Notes under the pieces: generated by a model
Database searches by the model: none
The model's input: the letters and a program-made list of their open reading frames with translations, nothing else
What the model was told of the DNA's origin: nothing
Assembly (NCBI GenBank): GCA_021372535.1
Contig: JAJFUH010000069.1
Location: 1 to 41,335, forward strand
Length of the DNA: 41,335 bases
Direction of reading: 5' to 3'
Source: a bacterium
GTDB lineage: Bacteria > Latescibacterota > Latescibacteria > Latescibacterales > Latescibacteraceae
Translations under genes and position numbers: made by a program
In this document: positions 14,500 to 22,656 of the stretch, piece by piece
Position numbering within the stretch: the stretch's first letter is position 1
Layout of the letters: every line of letters starts with the position of its first letter

Positions 14500-15387
14500 A
14501 TGAACCTTTCGGTTATAATTCCCGCATACGGCCGCCCCGGTCTCCTCATTCGATGCCTTCGCTCCCTGTGCAGGGAAATGCAGGGAACTCCCGATTACAC
14601 GGTCTGCGTCGTCGATGACGGCAGCGGTCTCGATGAATCCTGTATAAGGGATTCAGCGGAAGCGGATTACCCGCTCGTATGGCATTCCTTTCCCTCGAAC
14701 AAGGGACGAAGTGCAGCCCGGAACGAAGGAATCGGGAAAACGAACGGAGACATCGTGGTTTTTCTCGATTCGGATATGGAAGCAAAGCCCGGATTTCTGA
14801 TCGCTCATGCCCTGCGCCATGAGAAAAATCCCCATGCCGCGGTAATCGGTAATATCATCTGGTCCGAAGGCGGCGGTTTTCGTGCCTATATCGGCTCACG
14901 GGGAGTCCATAAACTTACATTCGGTGAACCGGTTCCACCCTGGTATTTTGTGACCGGCAATGCTTCGGTCCGGCGGTCCGACCTTCCGTCCGGGAAGGTG
15001 TTCGACGAAAAACTTCCCGGCTGGGGCGGAGAAGACCTCGACCTCGGTTTACGGCTTCATAAGGCGGGAATAGGCTTTGTTCATGCGCCGGAAGCGGTCG
15101 CATACCATCATTTCGAGGGTACCCTTGCAGGTCATATCCGTCGAATGGCGATGTACGGCGAGCATGCACTGCCGGTGCTCATAGCCCGTCACCCCGAACT
15201 CTACCGGATTGTCCGGTTGGACACGCTGGATAGAACCGCCGGACGATTCGCGGTAAACGGCGCGGTATATTACCCCCTCTTCCTGGCAACCCGTATGCTC
15301 GATTTTTTACCGCTGCCCACGAAACTCTATGATTATCTTACGTTTGCCGCATATGCACGAGGATGGTTGAAGGGGAGAAGGTCATGA
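14500..15387 (+). CDS. family 2 glycosyltransferase
   Basis: 295 residues. A GT-A fold is shown by NLSVIIPAYGRPGLLIRCLRSL at the N-terminus, CVVDDGSG (about 36-43), NKGRSAARNEG, and the metal/nucleotide motif VFLDSDME (DxD). The acceptor part has WYFVTGNASVRRSDL and GWGGEDLDLGLRLHKAGIGF, the ED motif typical of GT2 enzymes with a galactosyltransferase-like C-terminal region. It transfers a sugar from a nucleotide donor; donor and acceptor are unknown. A C-terminal basic, hydrophobic stretch (ATRMLDFLPLPTKLYDYLTFAAYARGWLKGRR) may attach it to the membrane. ATG 14500 follows an AGG-type site. Its stop overlaps the next gene's start (ATGA), so translation is coupled. Confidence 0.88.
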   Translation: MNLSVIIPAYGRPGLLIRCLRSLCREMQGTPDYTVCVVDDGSGLDESCIRDSAEADYPLVWHSFPSNKGRSAARNEGIGKTNGDIVVFLDSDMEAKPGFLIAHALRHEKNPHAAVIGNIIWSEGGGFRAYIGSRGVHKLTFGEPVPPWYFVTGNASVRRSDLPSGKVFDEKLPGWGGEDLDLGLRLHKAGIGFVHAPEAVAYHHFEGTLAGHIRRMAMYGEHALPVLIARHPELYRIVRLDTLDRTAGRFAVNGAVYYPLFLATRMLDFLPLPTKLYDYLTFAAYARGWLKGRRS

Positions 15388-16322
15388 AAAAGATTGCGGC
15401 GCTCATCGCTCTGGTAATTGTCGTTTCCTGTGCCGCGCCCGTAGTTGAAAAATCCCCGGAAACGGCTGCGCCGCCGCCGCCTCCTCCTGTGACAACCGGA
15501 GCGGTAAAGCTTGTCTATGAGGGCGCTCTCGGCAAACCGGGAGAGATACGGGCGCCGTGGGGGATATCGTTCGGCGTGGACGGCACCCTCTATGTCTGCG
15601 ACCGCGGCAAATCGTCCGTTGTCCGCCTCGACAGCGAAGGGGCGATCATATCGCGGTTCGACAGTTTCACCAACCGGACGGAACGGCTCTACGCCCCGGT
15701 CGATGTCTGCTCCTCGGGCGGCATCGAGGTGTATACGATAGACGCATCGGATTCACGGGTGCTCAGGTTCGACCGTAACCTCAAGAACGGCTTCACCATT
15801 TACAGGGGCGGAAGCGACGACAACAAGCTCTTCGGTTCGTTCAGCGGGCTTGCTTATGACAAAATTTCGGGCGATCTCTACATAACCGACCGTGAAACCG
15901 GGGCGGTGATACGGATGGACATGCTCGGCGGCTCGATACGAACGCTCGGCGCATTCGGCTCGGAACGGACAAGCCTCCGTCTTCCCGCCGGTCTCGACAT
16001 CGATTCCAACGGCGTCCTCTACATTGCCGATACGGGAAACCATGCTGTGGCGGTGATGAAAAACTTCGGCGCCAGAATCACGTATATCGGCGGAGCGGTG
16101 CTCGAAGCGCCGGTTGACGCCGCCGTTCTTCCCGGTGGAACCGTTGCGGTCGCTGACCTGAGAGGGATCGTGATTCTATCACCGGCAGGAGCCGCGGAAG
16201 CGATTGCTGGATTCGGCATCGACCGCGAGATGACGCCGCGTTCGGTGGCATTCAGCAACGGCAAGCTCTATGTGAGCGACGGTACTTCCGCTTCGATCCT
16301 GGTGTACCGGCTGGAACAGTGA
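15384..16322 (+). CDS. NHL-repeat beta-propeller lipoprotein
   Basis: 312 residues. The N-terminus MKKIAALIALVIVVSCAAPVV is a lipoprotein signal with lipobox VVSC. A Pro-rich linker follows (PETAAPPPPPPVTTG). The body is NHL-type blades: GKPGEIRAPWGISFGVDGTLYVCDRGKSSVVRLDSEG, LYAPVDVC..EVYTIDASDSRVLRFDR, SGLAYDKISGDLYITDRETGAVIRMD, RLPAGLDIDSNGVLYIADTGNHAVAVM. It probably folds as a six-bladed propeller on a membrane face, a ligand-binding or scaffold role. ATG 15384 overlaps the glycosyltransferase stop, with GGAGAAGG just upstream, so the two products are made together. An in-frame start at 15363 would put seven extra residues before the lipoprotein signal and is unlikely. Confidence 0.8.
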   Translation: MKKIAALIALVIVVSCAAPVVEKSPETAAPPPPPPVTTGAVKLVYEGALGKPGEIRAPWGISFGVDGTLYVCDRGKSSVVRLDSEGAIISRFDSFTNRTERLYAPVDVCSSGGIEVYTIDASDSRVLRFDRNLKNGFTIYRGGSDDNKLFGSFSGLAYDKISGDLYITDRETGAVIRMDMLGGSIRTLGAFGSERTSLRLPAGLDIDSNGVLYIADTGNHAVAVMKNFGARITYIGGAVLEAPVDAAVLPGGTVAVADLRGIVILSPAGAAEAIAGFGIDREMTPRSVAFSNGKLYVSDGTSASILVYRLEQ

Positions 16323-16380
16323 AAAGCGCGCCGGGACGATGATGTTCAGAAATATTTTCTATGTAGTTGTTTTTTATTAA

Positions 16381-16475
16381 CTCACCCCCTCGGTCCCCCT
16401 CTCTTGGAAATAGAGGGGGATGACCACCCGAGTCTCTTCCTCTTCTCTTGGTAAGAGAAGGGGTCAGGGGGTGAG
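16381..16475. repeat. CTCACCCCCT...AGGGGGTGAG dispersed repeat, copy 2
   Basis: The outer inverted ends CTCACCCCCT and AGGGGGTGAG enclose two hairpins, CCCCCTCTCTTGGAAATAGA/GGGGG and CTTCTCTTGGTAAGAGAAG. It is the same family as the copies at 14.3 and 22.5 kb. The 16323-16550 gap holds nothing else that I see apart from the AAGGAGG ribosome site of the next gene. Confidence 0.55.
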
Positions 16476-16550
16476 TTCGGGTGAAGGGATGGGATAAAGC
16501 TGGAATAAATCGATAGGCGTTTTATCTTTTATTTTCAAGGAGGATATACC

Positions 16551-17552
16551 ATGAAGGTCATCAGGCTTATGTTGTTGCTCTCGGTTGCGGTGCTCATGCT
16601 GTGCGCCGTTGTATCGCCGGTTTCCGCGCAGGCACAGGGAAAAGTATTCCGTATCGGCATGATCGGTCTCGACACATCGCATGTCATCGCTTTTGCCAAG
16701 ACCCTCAACGATCCCAAGAATAACTACGGCTGCCGTGTAGTGGCAGGATATCCCGGCGGCTCGCCCGATGTCGAAAGCTCCGCCAGCCGTATCGAGGGAT
16801 TTACCAAACAGCTCCGCGACGAGTCCGGCGTCGAGATCGTGAACTCCATCGAGGAGCTTGTCTCCAAAGTCGACGGCGTCCTTCTTGAGAGTGTGGACGG
16901 CCGTCCCCATCTCGCGCAGATCAAGCCGGTGTTCGCCGCCAAAAAGCCCGTCTTCATCGATAAGCCCATGGCGGGCAGCCTCGCCGATGTCATCGAGATT
17001 TTCCGTCTGGCAAAGGAAAGCGGCGTGCCCTGCTGGTCGAGCTCTTCGCTCCGGTATTCGCCGGGCATCGTACGTATGCGGAACGACGAGACGATCGGGC
17101 AGGTTCTCGGCTGTGACGCCTTCAGCCCGTGCTCGCTCGAGGAGCATCATCCCGACCTCTACTGGTACGGCGTCCACGGTGTCGAGATACTGTTCACCAT
17201 CATGGGAACGGGATGCGAAACGGTCAGCCGTGTCCAGACCAAGGATACCGAATTCGTCGTCGGCACATGGAAGGACGGCCGCATCGGGACATTCAGAGGT
17301 CTCCGGGGCGGGAAAACGGATTACGGCGCTTTCGTATTCGGCTCGAAAGGCATGGGACCGAGCGGGTCATACGGCGGCTACGAACCGCTTGTCGAGGAGA
17401 TAGTGAAGTTCTTCAAAACGGGAGTGATCCCCGTTCAGCCGGAAGAAACCATCGAGATTTTCGCGTTCATGAGCGCTGCCGATGAATCGAAAGCCCGCGG
17501 CGGCGCCCCGGTGTCGCTTCAGTCGGTGATCGATAAGGCGAAGAAGCGGTAA
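16551..17552 (+). CDS. exported Gfo/Idh/MocA-like protein, altered Rossmann loop
   Basis: 333 residues. A clear Sec signal (MKVIRLMLLLSVAVLMLCAVVSPVSAQAQG) is followed by a Gfo/Idh/MocA-type body: KVFRIGMIGLDTSHVIAFAKTLND, DGVLLESVDGRPH, FIDKPMAGSL (the EKP-type motif), then WYGVHGVEILFTIMG and a C-terminal beta domain. The usual GxGxxG nucleotide loop is replaced by GLDTSH, so tight NAD(P) binding by the classic mode is doubtful. Export would also separate it from cytoplasmic NAD(P), unless it carries bound cofactor through Tat, which the signal does not suggest. A possible role is binding or isomerising a sugar in the periplasm. ATG follows AAGGAGG. It appears monocistronic. Confidence 0.8.
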   Translation: MKVIRLMLLLSVAVLMLCAVVSPVSAQAQGKVFRIGMIGLDTSHVIAFAKTLNDPKNNYGCRVVAGYPGGSPDVESSASRIEGFTKQLRDESGVEIVNSIEELVSKVDGVLLESVDGRPHLAQIKPVFAAKKPVFIDKPMAGSLADVIEIFRLAKESGVPCWSSSSLRYSPGIVRMRNDETIGQVLGCDAFSPCSLEEHHPDLYWYGVHGVEILFTIMGTGCETVSRVQTKDTEFVVGTWKDGRIGTFRGLRGGKTDYGAFVFGSKGMGPSGSYGGYEPLVEEIVKFFKTGVIPVQPEETIEIFAFMSAADESKARGGAPVSLQSVIDKAKKR

Positions 17553-17553
17553 A

Positions 17554-18516
17554 CGTCTCCATGACAATGTAAGAATCATTCCATTCATATCCGAATATTC
17601 GGGAAATACTATTGGCAATACCGCACTCTTTCCGGTTGATGATTTTAATGTATATGCGGTCACATCGGATGGTGACAGCACTTATCTCGCCGTATACAGG
17701 ACAGATGAAGGTGCATCGGGAAAGACGAAAGTATATAAATTCCCGGAAAAAAACGGACCTGTACTATCATGGATTCATGGTTCTGGTTCTAACGGCTTCA
17801 AACCGACCGGCGACATGTGTGTAACAGGATCATTTGTTATCGTTTGTAACAGCAATGGAACGAACAATGAGGTGTATAGATATCCAAAGAAAGGGGAAGG
17901 TGCTACTGCGGTCTTAAACTCTATTGAGCTGACCTCAAAGAAAGTTACGGCCCTTTCCTCTTATTCAGCCGCATATTCCGATTCGTTTTACATTTCAGCC
18001 ATCAAAATAAATAGAGGAAGTGTAAAACTCTATAAAGGAATATCTACACAAGTAGAATATAGTGAACTGAAAAACTGTGACGCAGTACAGGCAAGCGAAG
18101 TTACCGCGTTGGCATGCGATGGCACCAATATTATATTTGCTGCGAAAGTAGGTAGCAACACGAAACTGTACAGTTTCACTGAGGCTGATACTTCTCTTGT
18201 CCTTCGTCAGACATGGAACAGTGCAGAAGCAACAGCAATGACGTTTTTCTATACTACACTCATGACAGCGGTAAAATCTACAAGTACCGGAAATACAACC
18301 ATCTACCGGGGTCCGTATACCGATCCCGATTCCGGAAGTGAGAGTCTCGGAGCTACTGAAATACTGTCGCTTGCCGGATATAGAGGCACAGGCGACTTCT
18401 GTTATTCAATAAAAAATGTATCGTCAGATGGTGACAAACAAATGTATTTTACCGATACGAGCAGTAACCTTTTAAAGGATACGCTTTATTATTCACGTTG
18501 GTGGAGAGAGTATTAA
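17554..18516 (+). pseudogene. propeller-like ORF lacking a start, probable 5'-truncated gene
   Basis: A reading frame without stops runs from just inside the 3' end of the Gfo/Idh/MocA-like gene (after a TGA at 17527) to TAA at 18514. Sensible protein-like sequence begins right after the upstream stop (VRIIPFISEYSGNTIGNTA, then VYAVTSDGDSTYLAVYRTDE), but there is no in-frame ATG, GTG or TTG before ATG 17815, and no signal peptide. Downstream it shows repeated beta-strand pairs (VYRYPKKGEG, SVKLYKGIS, KLYSFTEAD, TIYRGPYTD), suggesting a propeller-like fold. The family is not recognised. The DNA turns abruptly AT-rich at about 17555. Most likely it is the remnant of a larger secreted protein that lost its 5' end, or the distal part of a frameshifted gene. 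A shorter product from 17815 (233 residues) cannot be excluded. Confidence 0.5.
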
Positions 18517-18526
18517 GATGAGTAAT

Positions 18527-18552
18527 AGAGGGGTGGAAATATCCACCCCTCT
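18527..18552. terminator. strong hairpin after the truncated propeller ORF
   Basis: Perfect 10-bp stem AGAGGGGTGG / CCACCCCTCT with loop AAATAT, starting 10 bp after the TAA at 18516. No T-run follows on the plus strand, so termination could be weak or rho-assisted. Confidence 0.5.
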
Positions 18553-18624
18553 CGATTATAGTCTTCATATGAATTTTTTGGTGTGATTGCAGAGAAAGTA
18601 TTACAATATCTCAAATGGTGAAAA

Positions 18625-20763
18625 ATGAAAACACAATTCAAAATATATTCATTAGTGTTGTTTTTACTTATTATAAACGCAGCCAATTGTTTTTCAGGAG
18701 ATTGGGTAACATATAAAACGTTTATCGACACCGTTACTGCAATAGAGCAAAAAAATGATACATTCTGGCTTGGTTCAAAACACGGTCTTGCTGCGTATGA
18801 TCAAAAAACAGGCATTACCGTTGGATATCCATGGGAAAACAACATTCAAAACAACTGTGTGAACGGCATAGCAATTGACAGAAACGGAGTTACATGGGCA
18901 GCGACCGATAAGGGAATATTTTATCGGAGTGGCGCATATATGGTTTCAGCAGGCGAAAAGGAATTTGGAAAAATACTTGCCGTGGATGTCGAAAAGAATA
19001 ATAACATATGGTTCATTTCATCGAATAATGTAATTTTTTATGACAGGGATTCATGGCATGTTTTTACAGCAAGCATCGATTTTCCCGTCGGATCGCTTAT
19101 CACACTTGTGATAGATGATACCGATACAATCTGGATAGGTACGAAAAAGAATGGAATTATGAGTTATAACGGTTCCTCATGGACAATCTATGATATGTAT
19201 AAACCCGATATCGTGTGCAGCACAGTAGATATAAAAAACCGTGTCTGGTTTGGCGATTACCATGGTATGGCATATTCATATGATGGGAACAATTGGAATA
19301 GCATACAGGTAGTAAGTCCTCTATGGTATATGTATTCGCTCGATGTCGATAAAAATGACATTATCTGGGCAGGCTCTAATAAGGGACTCTATCGTTCTGA
19401 AAATGGTGCAAATACTGTTTACACGGAAGATAACGGTCTCGAAATCACACGATGTAACATCGTAAAAATAGATGAAATCGATAACGAATCTGTATGTATT
19501 GTTGGGATCAGAGGATTAACGAAGTATAACGGAATCGATTTTTCAACAGTTTTTCCGAATGTTGGTCCTTTGGAAAATAATGTGTATTCAATCGCGATCG
19601 ATCACAATAATGTCAAATGGTTCGGACATAATACGGACAATATTACGTGTTTTGAAGACGTTTCTTGGTCAGGATTTAAGCACCATACAATCAGCATGAT
19701 CGGAGAACATATTGCTGTCGATTCACACAATACCAAATGGCTTTCTGCAGAGACCGGTGTTGTCCTTTCTTTCAATGATAGTACGTTTACAGAATATAAT
19801 ATATCTGCTTATGATGAGGCTGGCCAGAGAATGAATCCCAAATATCCATTGTATGTAAGTTCCATCGTAACAGATAATGACAGTAATGTATGGATGTTTG
19901 CAGATGGTACGAATGATTATGAATATAAAGCAAATATTTTTGGTTACAATGGAGAAAACATATATGTTTGTTCGCCTTATCTCTACCTAGTACCTGTTTT
20001 CAATTTGGCCATAGATTCAAAGAATCAATTATGGAAATCATTGCACAATACCAGCCCACCATATGGATACTATATCACATGTCCCTCAACAATAATACAA
20101 AGTCCTTTTAATGAACGTTCCATTCTATCTTTTGATCATTATGATAGTATATGGATATATTCTATTTATGGTATAGCTGAATTCGACAGTGTATTTTGGA
20201 TTGTTTATAATGAAGATAATTCAGGTCTCACAAGTAATGTTGTATATTCCATGGCATTTGATCAAAACAACACCAAATGGATCGGCACCGATGCCGGTGT
20301 CTGCCGCTTCGACGGCGAAACCTGGACAACGTTCAACACTCAGAACAGCGGCCTCTGCGATAATAAAGTCAACGCCATCGCGGTCGAAAAGAATAACACC
20401 ATCTGGTTCGGTACCGACAACGGAGTCTCCCAATACACCGGGGAAGTAATCATCACTTCAGTGGACGAAAACAAAACAACGCCCGTATCTCTCCCTATCA
20501 TCCGCTCCTACCCAAACCCCTTCAACCCCTCGACGACCATCGAATTCTTTCTTCCTGATACCGGGTTCACAACGCTCATCATCTACAATATTGCCGGACA
20601 GAAAGTCCGTGTAATTGCTACGGAACGCATGACCAGCGGAATTCACCGTCTCCATTGGGACGGCAAGGACGACTCCGGCAGCTCTGTCTCGGCGGGTATC
20701 TACTTCGCCCGGCTGACATGTGGCGGGCAGGTGGCTACGGGGAAAATGGTGATGGTGAAGTGA
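18625..20763 (+). CDS. Reg_prop beta-propeller with type-IX-like sorting domain
   Basis: 712 residues. A Sec signal (MKTQFKIYSLVLFLLIINAANCFSG) is followed by a long array of two-component-regulator-propeller (Reg_prop) type units, for example FWLGSKHGLAAYDQKTG, TWAATDKGIFYRSG, IWIGTKKNGIMSYNGSSWTIY, IWAGSNKGLYRS, KWIGTDAGVCRFDGETWTTF and IWFGTDNGVSQYTGE. This suggests two seven-bladed propellers. The C-terminus (about 630-712) has RSYPNPFNPSTTIEFFLPD, then YNIAGQKVRVI and AGIYFARL, ending KMVMVK. This is the FlgD-Ig-like/T9SS type A domain used for outer-membrane secretion and surface attachment. No kinase or DNA-binding domain is present, so it is a free-standing surface propeller. The gene is AT-rich up to about 20275, then switches to GC-rich codons for the last blades and sorting domain. 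Ribosome site weak (GGTGAAAA). Confidence 0.85.
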   Translation: MKTQFKIYSLVLFLLIINAANCFSGDWVTYKTFIDTVTAIEQKNDTFWLGSKHGLAAYDQKTGITVGYPWENNIQNNCVNGIAIDRNGVTWAATDKGIFYRSGAYMVSAGEKEFGKILAVDVEKNNNIWFISSNNVIFYDRDSWHVFTASIDFPVGSLITLVIDDTDTIWIGTKKNGIMSYNGSSWTIYDMYKPDIVCSTVDIKNRVWFGDYHGMAYSYDGNNWNSIQVVSPLWYMYSLDVDKNDIIWAGSNKGLYRSENGANTVYTEDNGLEITRCNIVKIDEIDNESVCIVGIRGLTKYNGIDFSTVFPNVGPLENNVYSIAIDHNNVKWFGHNTDNITCFEDVSWSGFKHHTISMIGEHIAVDSHNTKWLSAETGVVLSFNDSTFTEYNISAYDEAGQRMNPKYPLYVSSIVTDNDSNVWMFADGTNDYEYKANIFGYNGENIYVCSPYLYLVPVFNLAIDSKNQLWKSLHNTSPPYGYYITCPSTIIQSPFNERSILSFDHYDSIWIYSIYGIAEFDSVFWIVYNEDNSGLTSNVVYSMAFDQNNTKWIGTDAGVCRFDGETWTTFNTQNSGLCDNKVNAIAVEKNNTIWFGTDNGVSQYTGEVIITSVDENKTTPVSLPIIRSYPNPFNPSTTIEFFLPDTGFTTLIIYNIAGQKVRVIATERMTSGIHRLHWDGKDDSGSSVSAGIYFARLTCGGQVATGKMVMVK

Positions 20764-20799
20764 AACCGGGACTTTTGAAATCACCGAAAATCCCGGTTT
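20763..20799. terminator. hairpin between convergent genes, probable terminator
   Basis: AAACCGGGA (20763-20771) pairs with TCCCGGTTT (20791-20799), overlapping the stop of the large propeller gene and facing the RidA-like gene's end. Symmetric A/T tails suit a bidirectional terminator. Confidence 0.55.
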
Positions 20800-20820
20800 C
20801 TAGTGCGGCTTTTTGAAAAT

Positions 20821-21405
20821 CTATTTCACCACGGCAATGGCGTTGGCTTCGACAAGCTGTTCGGGACCGAAGAGGTTGTCGACCGATATGACCGTCATAG
20901 CCTGGAGGCCCTTCGGGAAAAACTTCCCGATGACTCCGGCGGCGTTGTTGAATTCGGCTTTGTTCTTTCCGGCCCGTTCGTCCACGAAAATCTGGAGGAA
21001 TGTGACATCGTCCATGGTGGCGTTGTAGCTGGCGAGCACTTTCTGGATGTTACCAAGCGCCGTGTCGAGCTGCTGCTCGAAATTCCTTCCGGTTTCGAGG
21101 TCGGTTTTCGGCATGCCCTTTTCGTCGAGGTTCGTGTCATAGGGCTGCTGGCCGGATACGAAGATCATGTTACCGGTTTTCACTCCCTGGGCATGCGACC
21201 ACTCTTTTTCGAGCGCGCCGCCGAATCCGAATTTCTGCGGGACAAACGATTTCGCGTACTGCTCTATGGCGTTCTGCGCTTCCTCACGGGAGACTCTGCG
21301 GGCGATCTCCTCTATTTTTGCCTCGTTCGGCCCGCACCCCGAAATCACTGCCAGTGAACATACGAACGAGACGAGTACAGCTCCTGTAAATAAATGACGT
21401 TTCAT
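20821..21405 (-). CDS. RidA/YjgF-family lipoprotein lacking the catalytic Arg
   Basis: 194 residues. The signal MKRHLFTGAVLVSFVCSLAVISGC has lipobox ISGC, so the mature protein should be lipid-anchored. A short helical linker (IEEIARRVSREEAQNAIEQYAKSF) precedes a full Rid domain: KTGNMIFVSGQQPYDTN, FEQQLDTALGNIQKVLASYNATMDDVTFLQIFV, ending EQLVEANAIAVVK. E. coli RidA uses an Arg in its ARSCVEVARL segment to bind the imine substrate; the matching segment here reads AMTVISVDNL, with no Arg. Imine deaminase activity is therefore doubtful, while the trimeric fold and ligand cleft may be kept. ATG 21405 follows AAGGAGGGG. It appears monocistronic. Nothing further is seen in the 196-bp gap on its upstream side (21406-21601). 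Confidence 0.8.
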   Translation of the reverse strand: MKRHLFTGAVLVSFVCSLAVISGCGPNEAKIEEIARRVSREEAQNAIEQYAKSFVPQKFGFGGALEKEWSHAQGVKTGNMIFVSGQQPYDTNLDEKGMPKTDLETGRNFEQQLDTALGNIQKVLASYNATMDDVTFLQIFVDERAGKNKAEFNNAAGVIGKFFPKGLQAMTVISVDNLFGPEQLVEANAIAVVK

Positions 21406-21601
21406 GGAATGCCCCTCCTTTGAGACATTAACGGTGAATGGTACAGTAACGGTGAATCGGAAAAACATTTTCAGAGCACAATTATTTATAAACCATGATT
21501 GGTTGCATCAAAATACGGTGACTTTCTTGTAACTATCAAACTATTTTTACAAAAGCGGTTTATTATTGCCAAATAAAATGTGGCGGTGACTGGACGGCAT
21601 G

Positions 21602-22471
21602 TTACAGCTCGACACGCTCGGGGATGGCGTCACGGTGATAAAATTCGTCTTTCAGCGTGCCTTCGTACAGTTTCACAACCCGGAGACCGGGATTGTTGTC
21701 GAATGAATTGCAGATCGCGTTCGTATTGATGAGCCGCACTGTCTTATATGCGCGTTCGGGGATTGTCGTGTGACGGTGCCCGGAGAAGACCGCCCTGACA
21801 TTGCCTTTGACAAATGCTTCGAGGTAGAGCGCACGGCTGACCTGAGTGATGGCATGATACCCGTCTTCCTCGTCGATGGAGTTATCGAAAAACGGGTGAT
21901 GCATGAAAACGATGGTTCCATATCTGTTTTTTTTCGATTTTTCGGCAAACTCCGCTTCCATCCAGTCGCCCTGGGCCCCTTCATCCTCCATGACAAAATC
22001 GGGCGTTTTCATGAGCGTGCTGTTCAGAACCATGAACTTCCACCCGCCTTTTGTGAATGAATACCAGTCGGGACCGTAAATCTTCCGGTAGACGGCGATT
22101 CCTTCGTGCGAGGGTCCCTGATTACCGAGAAAATCGTGGTTGCCCGACACGTTGTAACAGGGAATCGAGCGGTCGAGCAGCCCCATGAGCCGCTTGTACT
22201 CCGCAACCTGCTTCTCGTGGGCGGGAATATTGGTCATATCGCCGCAGACCACGACGAATGCCGGGCGCGGGCGCATTTTATTGATGCGCGATATGACGTT
22301 TTCCATTATCGTTGTTTCCTGCGTAAACTCGTTTCCGTCATCACCTCCGGCGATCATCCCGATCTGGGTATCGGCCATCTGGATGAAATAAAACGGCTTG
22401 AATCCGCATCCGTACAGACCCGCCGCAGCCGCTGTAGGAAGCATCATGGACAGAAAAACTCTTCGTTTCAT
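21602..22471 (-). CDS. Tat/lipoprotein calcineurin-like phosphoesterase 1
   Basis: 289 residues. The N-terminus MKRRVFLSMMLPTAAAAGLYGCG combines a twin-Arg-like start with lipobox LYGC, so it is an exported lipoprotein. Metallophosphoesterase motifs occur in order: QMADTQIG (D), VVCGDMTN (GD), VSGNHDFLG (GNHD), VFMHHPFF (H) and FSGHRHTT (GHxH). All metal ligands appear present. It resembles CPPED1-type calcineurin-like phosphatases. The substrate is unknown; extracytoplasmic nucleotides or phosphate esters are possible. Start ATG 22471 is preferred to 22480, since GGAG lies about 10 bases from the former and touches the latter. A paralog with similar export features lies at 26709-27680, across the heparinase-like gene. 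Confidence 0.85.
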   Translation of the reverse strand: MKRRVFLSMMLPTAAAAGLYGCGFKPFYFIQMADTQIGMIAGGDDGNEFTQETTIMENVISRINKMRPRPAFVVVCGDMTNIPAHEKQVAEYKRLMGLLDRSIPCYNVSGNHDFLGNQGPSHEGIAVYRKIYGPDWYSFTKGGWKFMVLNSTLMKTPDFVMEDEGAQGDWMEAEFAEKSKKNRYGTIVFMHHPFFDNSIDEEDGYHAITQVSRALYLEAFVKGNVRAVFSGHRHTTIPERAYKTVRLINTNAICNSFDNNPGLRVVKLYEGTLKDEFYHRDAIPERVEL

Positions 22472-22500
22472 GAAATACATGCTCCTCTCACTACAGTAAT

Positions 22501-22545
22501 ACCCTCACCCTCGATCCCTCTCCCGTAAACAGGAGAGGGAAGAGA
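22501..22545. repeat. CCCTCACCC / GGGAGAGGGA dispersed repeat, copy 3
   Basis: ACCCTCACCCTCGATCCCTC, then TCCCGTAAACAGGAGAGGGA. It is the same family as the copies at 14306-14410 and 16381-16475. It lies in the leader region between the phosphoesterase gene and the heparinase-like gene's end. Confidence 0.5.
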
Positions 22546-22656
22546 AAAAATATATCATACATTCGATCATGTAACTATTAGTTATTTCAAAGGTTTTTAA
22601 TACAATATTATTGCGGTTATATTCTTTTGTATGAGTCATACTTACGGTACCGCCTT

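Noticed and set aside
18625-20763. Hybrid two-component sensor suggested by Reg_prop repeats
   Set aside because: No membrane helix, histidine kinase, receiver or DNA-binding domain follows; the protein ends in a sorting domain.
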